Shown: positions 61,388-64,000 of the stretch, one piece after another | How the letters are laid out: each line of letters starts with the position of its first letter | Position numbering within the stretch: position 1 is the first letter of the stretch | Assembly (NCBI RefSeq): GCF_000019785.1 | Contig: NC_010524.1 | Span: 3,894,001 to 3,958,000, forward strand | DNA length: 64,000 nucleotides | From: Leptothrix cholodnii SP-6 | GTDB lineage: Bacteria; Pseudomonadota; Gammaproteobacteria; Burkholderiales; Burkholderiaceae_C | Direction: 5' to 3' | The notes under the pieces: generated by a model | The model's input: the letters and a program-made list of their open reading frames with translations, nothing else | The model's database searches: none | What the model was told of the DNA's origin: nothing | Made by a program: the position numbers and the translations under genes

Positions 61388-62239
61388 CTACAGCCTGACC
61401 ATCCCGGTGATGCACTCGGCCACGTCGCCGCCGATCCAGACCGTGTCGCCGTCGGCCTGGACGTGAACACGGCCGTCGCGGCCGAGCGCACGGCCCTGCC
61501 CCGCCACATAACGCCGCGGCGCGAGACCGGCGCCGATCAGCCATTGCGCGACACCCGCGTTCAGGCTGCCGGTGACCGGGTCTTCCGGCACGCCGAGTTC
61601 GGGCACGAAGGCACGCAGCTCGAAGTCGAGCGCACTGCCCGCCGGATAGGCGCCGACCACGCCCAGCTCCAGGCCCTGCATCGCAGCGAAATCAGGCTGC
61701 AGCGCGTGGACGGCCTGCGCGTCCTGCAGCAGCGCGGCGATCCAGGGCGGGCCGTTGTCGACCCACTCGACCGCGCGCACCGCCTCGGCGGGCAGGCGCA
61801 GGGCGGCGAGCACGCGGGCATGCCGCGCCGCATCGACCGGCCCGCTGCGGCGCAGCGGCGGCGCGGCAAACGCCAGTCGGGTGCGGCCGTCGACCGTCTG
61901 CCGGCGGATCCGGACCAGGCCGACGCCGCACTCCTGCAGCACCTCGCCCGCGTCATGCGGCACACCCCCGGCGGCCAGCCAGGCGTGACACGAACCGAGC
62001 GTCGGATGACCCGCGAACGGCAGTTCGCGTGCCGGCGTGAAGATGCGCACCCGGTAGTCGGCCCGCGGATCCTCGGGTGGCAGCAGGAAGGTGGTTTCGC
62101 TCAGGTTGGTCCAGCGCGCGAAGGCCTGCATCGTGGTGTCGTCGAGCCCCCGGGCATCGACGACCACCGCGAGCGGATTGCCGAGCAGGGGCTCGGCGCT
62201 GAAGACATCCAGCTGGGCGTAGCGGCGCGATTCGCTCAT
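61388..62239 (-). CDS. PhzF-family isomerase-like protein
   Basis: A 283-residue member of the PhzF/diaminopimelate-epimerase fold. 'LDVFSAEPLLGNPLAVVVDA' is the family start, Glu48 ('WTNLSETTFLLPP') matches the catalytic Glu of PhzF, and 'ELPFAGHPTLGSCHAW' plus 'VTGSLNAGVAQWL' are the other active-site blocks. No other phenazine gene is near, so it probably acts on another metabolite. Gap to the aminotransferase upstream is 17 bp; the pair may be cotranscribed. Confidence 0.92.
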   Translation of the reverse strand: MSESRRYAQLDVFSAEPLLGNPLAVVVDARGLDDTTMQAFARWTNLSETTFLLPPEDPRADYRVRIFTPARELPFAGHPTLGSCHAWLAAGGVPHDAGEVLQECGVGLVRIRRQTVDGRTRLAFAAPPLRRSGPVDAARHARVLAALRLPAEAVRAVEWVDNGPPWIAALLQDAQAVHALQPDFAAMQGLELGVVGAYPAGSALDFELRAFVPELGVPEDPVTGSLNAGVAQWLIGAGLAPRRYVAGQGRALGRDGRVHVQADGDTVWIGGDVAECITGMVRL

Positions 62240-62256
62240 GGCACTCTTTCGTGCAA

Positions 62257-63480
62257 TCAGGGGGCCGACTGGGCCACGTCGGCCAGCTGCTCGCGCAGCA
62301 CCCGGCCCAGCACGGCCACGCCGGTGGCGATGTCGGCCGGACTCAGCGTCACGAACGACAGCCGCAGCGTGCGCGGATCGGCGGCGTGGGCGTAGAAGGC
62401 CGACCCCGGCACGTAGGCGATGCCCTCGCGCACGGCCTGCGGCAGCAGCGCCAGCGCGTCGATGCCCTCGGGCAGGCGCAGCCAGAAGAACATGCCGCCC
62501 TGCGGCGCCGACCACTGCGTGCCCTCGGGCATGTGCGCCAGCAGGGCAGCCTGCATGGCGTCGCGCTGGGTGCGGTAGAGGGCGCGGATGGTGGGCGTGT
62601 GGCGATCGAGGAAACCGTCGCGGATGACCTCGTGGACCAGCCGCTGGTTGAAGCTCGGCGTGTGCAGGTCGGCGGCCTGCTTGGCCTGCAGCAGCTTGGG
62701 GCACAGCTCGCGCGGCGCCACCACGTAACCCAGCCGCAGGCCGGGGGCGAGGATCTTCGAGAACGAACCCATGTAGATCACGCCCTCGGGCCAACGCGCG
62801 GCCAGCGGCGCGGGTGGCGGCGCTTCGTACCAGAGGTCGCCGTAGGGGTTGTCCTCGAGCAGCGGCAGGCGGGCACGCTGTGCCGCGGCGATCAGCTCGT
62901 CCCGGCGCGCCTGCGGAATCAGGCGCCCGGTCGGGTTCTGGAAGTTCGGCAGCACGTAGAAGAACCGGCAGCCCGGCGCCAGCCGCGGCAGCTCGGCGAC
63001 GGCCTGCGGCAGCGGGCCGGACTCGTCGCCCGCGACGTTGACGAACACCGGCTCGAACGGCGCGAACGCCTGCAGCGCGCCGAGGTAGGTGGGCGTCTCC
63101 ACGGCCACCGGCGCGGCCGGATCGACCATCACCTTGGCGACCAGATCGAGGCCCTGCTGCGAGCCGGTGGTGATCAGCACCTGGTCGGCACCGACCTGCA
63201 TGCCCTGCGCGCCCAGGTGCGCCGCAACCCACTCGCGCAGCGGCCCGTAACCCTCGCTGGCGGCGTATTGCAGCGCCTCGCGCGGGCAGTCGCGCAGGAC
63301 CCGATCGCTGGCCTCGCGCATCGCCTCGATCGGAAAGGTGTCGGGCGACGGCAGGCCGCCGGCCATCGACAGGATGCCGGGCTGCTCGGTCACCTTGAGG
63401 ATCTCGCGGATGATGGACGGGTTGAGGCGGGCGCTGCGGCGCGCCTGCTGCCAGAGGGGATTGGATGCGGTCGAGGTCAT
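62257..63480 (-). CDS. PLP-dependent aminotransferase (class I/II, LysN/MocR-like)
   Basis: A 407-residue fold-type I enzyme. PLP lysine Lys242 ('YMGSFSKILAPGLRLGY'), phosphate loop 'ITTGSQQGLDL', the Asn in 'LPNFQNPTGRLIP', the Asp in 'LLEDNPYGDLWYE', and Arg in 'TLRLSFVTLS' near the end. It resembles 2-aminoadipate/aromatic aminotransferases and lacks the HTH domain of MocR regulators. Amino-acid substrate not decided by sequence. Located between the EamA transporter and the PhzF-like gene, all on the minus strand. Confidence 0.93.
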   Translation of the reverse strand: MTSTASNPLWQQARRSARLNPSIIREILKVTEQPGILSMAGGLPSPDTFPIEAMREASDRVLRDCPREALQYAASEGYGPLREWVAAHLGAQGMQVGADQVLITTGSQQGLDLVAKVMVDPAAPVAVETPTYLGALQAFAPFEPVFVNVAGDESGPLPQAVAELPRLAPGCRFFYVLPNFQNPTGRLIPQARRDELIAAAQRARLPLLEDNPYGDLWYEAPPPAPLAARWPEGVIYMGSFSKILAPGLRLGYVVAPRELCPKLLQAKQAADLHTPSFNQRLVHEVIRDGFLDRHTPTIRALYRTQRDAMQAALLAHMPEGTQWSAPQGGMFFWLRLPEGIDALALLPQAVREGIAYVPGSAFYAHAADPRTLRLSFVTLSPADIATGVAVLGRVLREQLADVAQSAP

Positions 63481-63543
63481 GGCTTCAGACAGATGAAACG
63501 CGCGGTGTGGGGACAGGAATCAGGCCGACGATAAACCCTGCGC

Positions 63544-64000
63544 TCAGGCCTGCTGCACCGGCATGCGCTTGCCCAGCAGCACGGTGGCCAGCACGGCCAG
63601 CGCAAACACGACGGTGGCGGGTTCGAGCGGCTCGCCCAGGATCGGCACCGCCATCAGCAGCGCCAGGAAAGGCTGCACCAGCTGCACCTGGCTGACGCGC
63701 ACCGTGCCGCCGATCACCAGCGCGCGGTACCAGGCGAAGAAACCCAGCCACATCGAGAAGACCGTGACGTAGCCGAGCGCCGCCCAGGCGGTCGGCAAGG
63801 CCGGTTGCTGCGGCCAGCTCCAGACGGTCAGCGGCAGGGTCGACGGCAGGCTGCCGACCAGCACCCAGCTGATGACGTGTTCGGCCGGCCGCCGCACCGA
63901 CAGCTGCGCGCCAGCCACGTAGCCGGCCGACGCGCTCAGCACCGCCAGCAGCAGCCAGAGGTCGGCCAGCACCGGCGCGCCACCGCCCTGCCAGACCGCG
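63544..64000 (-). CDS. EamA/DMT-family transporter (partial, C-terminal part)
   Basis: The 5' part lies beyond the right window edge; about 151 codons are seen. Five hydrophobic segments remain, e.g. 'LWLLLAVLSASAGYVAGAQL', 'AWAALGYVTVFSMWLGFFAW', 'PFLALLMAVPILGEPLEPAT', 'VVFALAVLATVLLGKRM', with the EamA repeat pattern ('VQLVQPFLALLMAVPILGE'). It is a metabolite exporter of the DMT superfamily; the substrate is unknown. The aminotransferase gene begins 63 bp after its stop. Confidence 0.9.
   Translation of the reverse strand, partial: AVWQGGGAPVLADLWLLLAVLSASAGYVAGAQLSVRRPAEHVISWVLVGSLPSTLPLTVWSWPQQPALPTAWAALGYVTVFSMWLGFFAWYRALVIGGTVRVSQVQLVQPFLALLMAVPILGEPLEPATVVFALAVLATVLLGKRMPVQQA

Noticed and set aside
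61388-63480. Phenazine biosynthesis cluster
   Set aside because: Only a PhzF-like protein is present; the neighbours are a general aminotransferase and a DMT transporter, with no phzA-E or phzG genes.

Overview
The window is chromosomal DNA from a high-GC betaproteobacterium. A Burkholderiales member of the Leptothrix/Sphaerotilus/Rubrivivax type is most likely. That placement is inferred from gene content and order (hrcA/nadK/recN/rapZ; mutM beside mutY; ispE/tRNA-Gln/prs/rplY/pth; atpIBEFHAGDC followed by hemE and priA; ubiE/DUF971), from a trimeric porin and from very GC-rich codons. I see no rRNA operon, insertion sequence, prophage or CRISPR array. One tRNA gene is present.

Layout. 1-4.3 kb: cut-off lipoprotein, porin, chemoreceptor with a sigma-28-type promoter, CBS-domain protein. 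4.3-9.7 kb: hrcA, facing nadK-recN-rapZ and a Lon N-domain protein. 9.7-13.9 kb: oxidised-guanine repair genes mutY and mutM with a dynamin-like GTPase between them. 14-22.7 kb: TPR protein, lolB, ispE, tRNA-Gln, prs, rplY, pth, then fdx/coaD/rsmD facing ftsY. 22.7-31.7 kb: an exopolysaccharide locus of the XrtA/PEP-CTERM-associated type, all on the minus strand (sugar transferase, Wza-like export lipoprotein, Wzz-like chain-length protein, tyrosine autokinase, outer-membrane beta-barrel, and an ATPase fused to a UDP-GlcNAc 2-epimerase-like domain). 32-37 kb: ubiE, DUF971, gpmA, rhodanese, grxC, kup. 36.9-45.6 kb: a rhombosortase-like protease, glnE, the very large AsmA/YhdP-like protein and a nitrilase-family amidase. 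45.7-50.6 kb: UbiH-like hydroxylase, priA, an AT-richer gap with a DnaA box, hemE. 50.7-58.2 kb: the complete F1Fo ATP synthase operon. 58.3-64 kb: SMP-30 lactonase, GNAT enzyme, cytochrome b561, cytochrome c', PhzF-like protein, aminotransferase, and a cut-off EamA transporter.

Most genes are housekeeping. The least ordinary parts are the EPS locus, in particular the ATPase/epimerase-like fusion whose epimerase half appears to lack catalytic residues; the rhombosortase with no visible substrate nearby; the dynamin-like GTPase inside a DNA-repair cluster; the 360-bp region between hemE and priA; a repeated palindromic intergenic element; and several promoters whose -10 box lies only 6-7 bases before the start codon, suggesting leaderless mRNAs. 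All function calls were made by reading motifs and family resemblance by eye; no database search was run.
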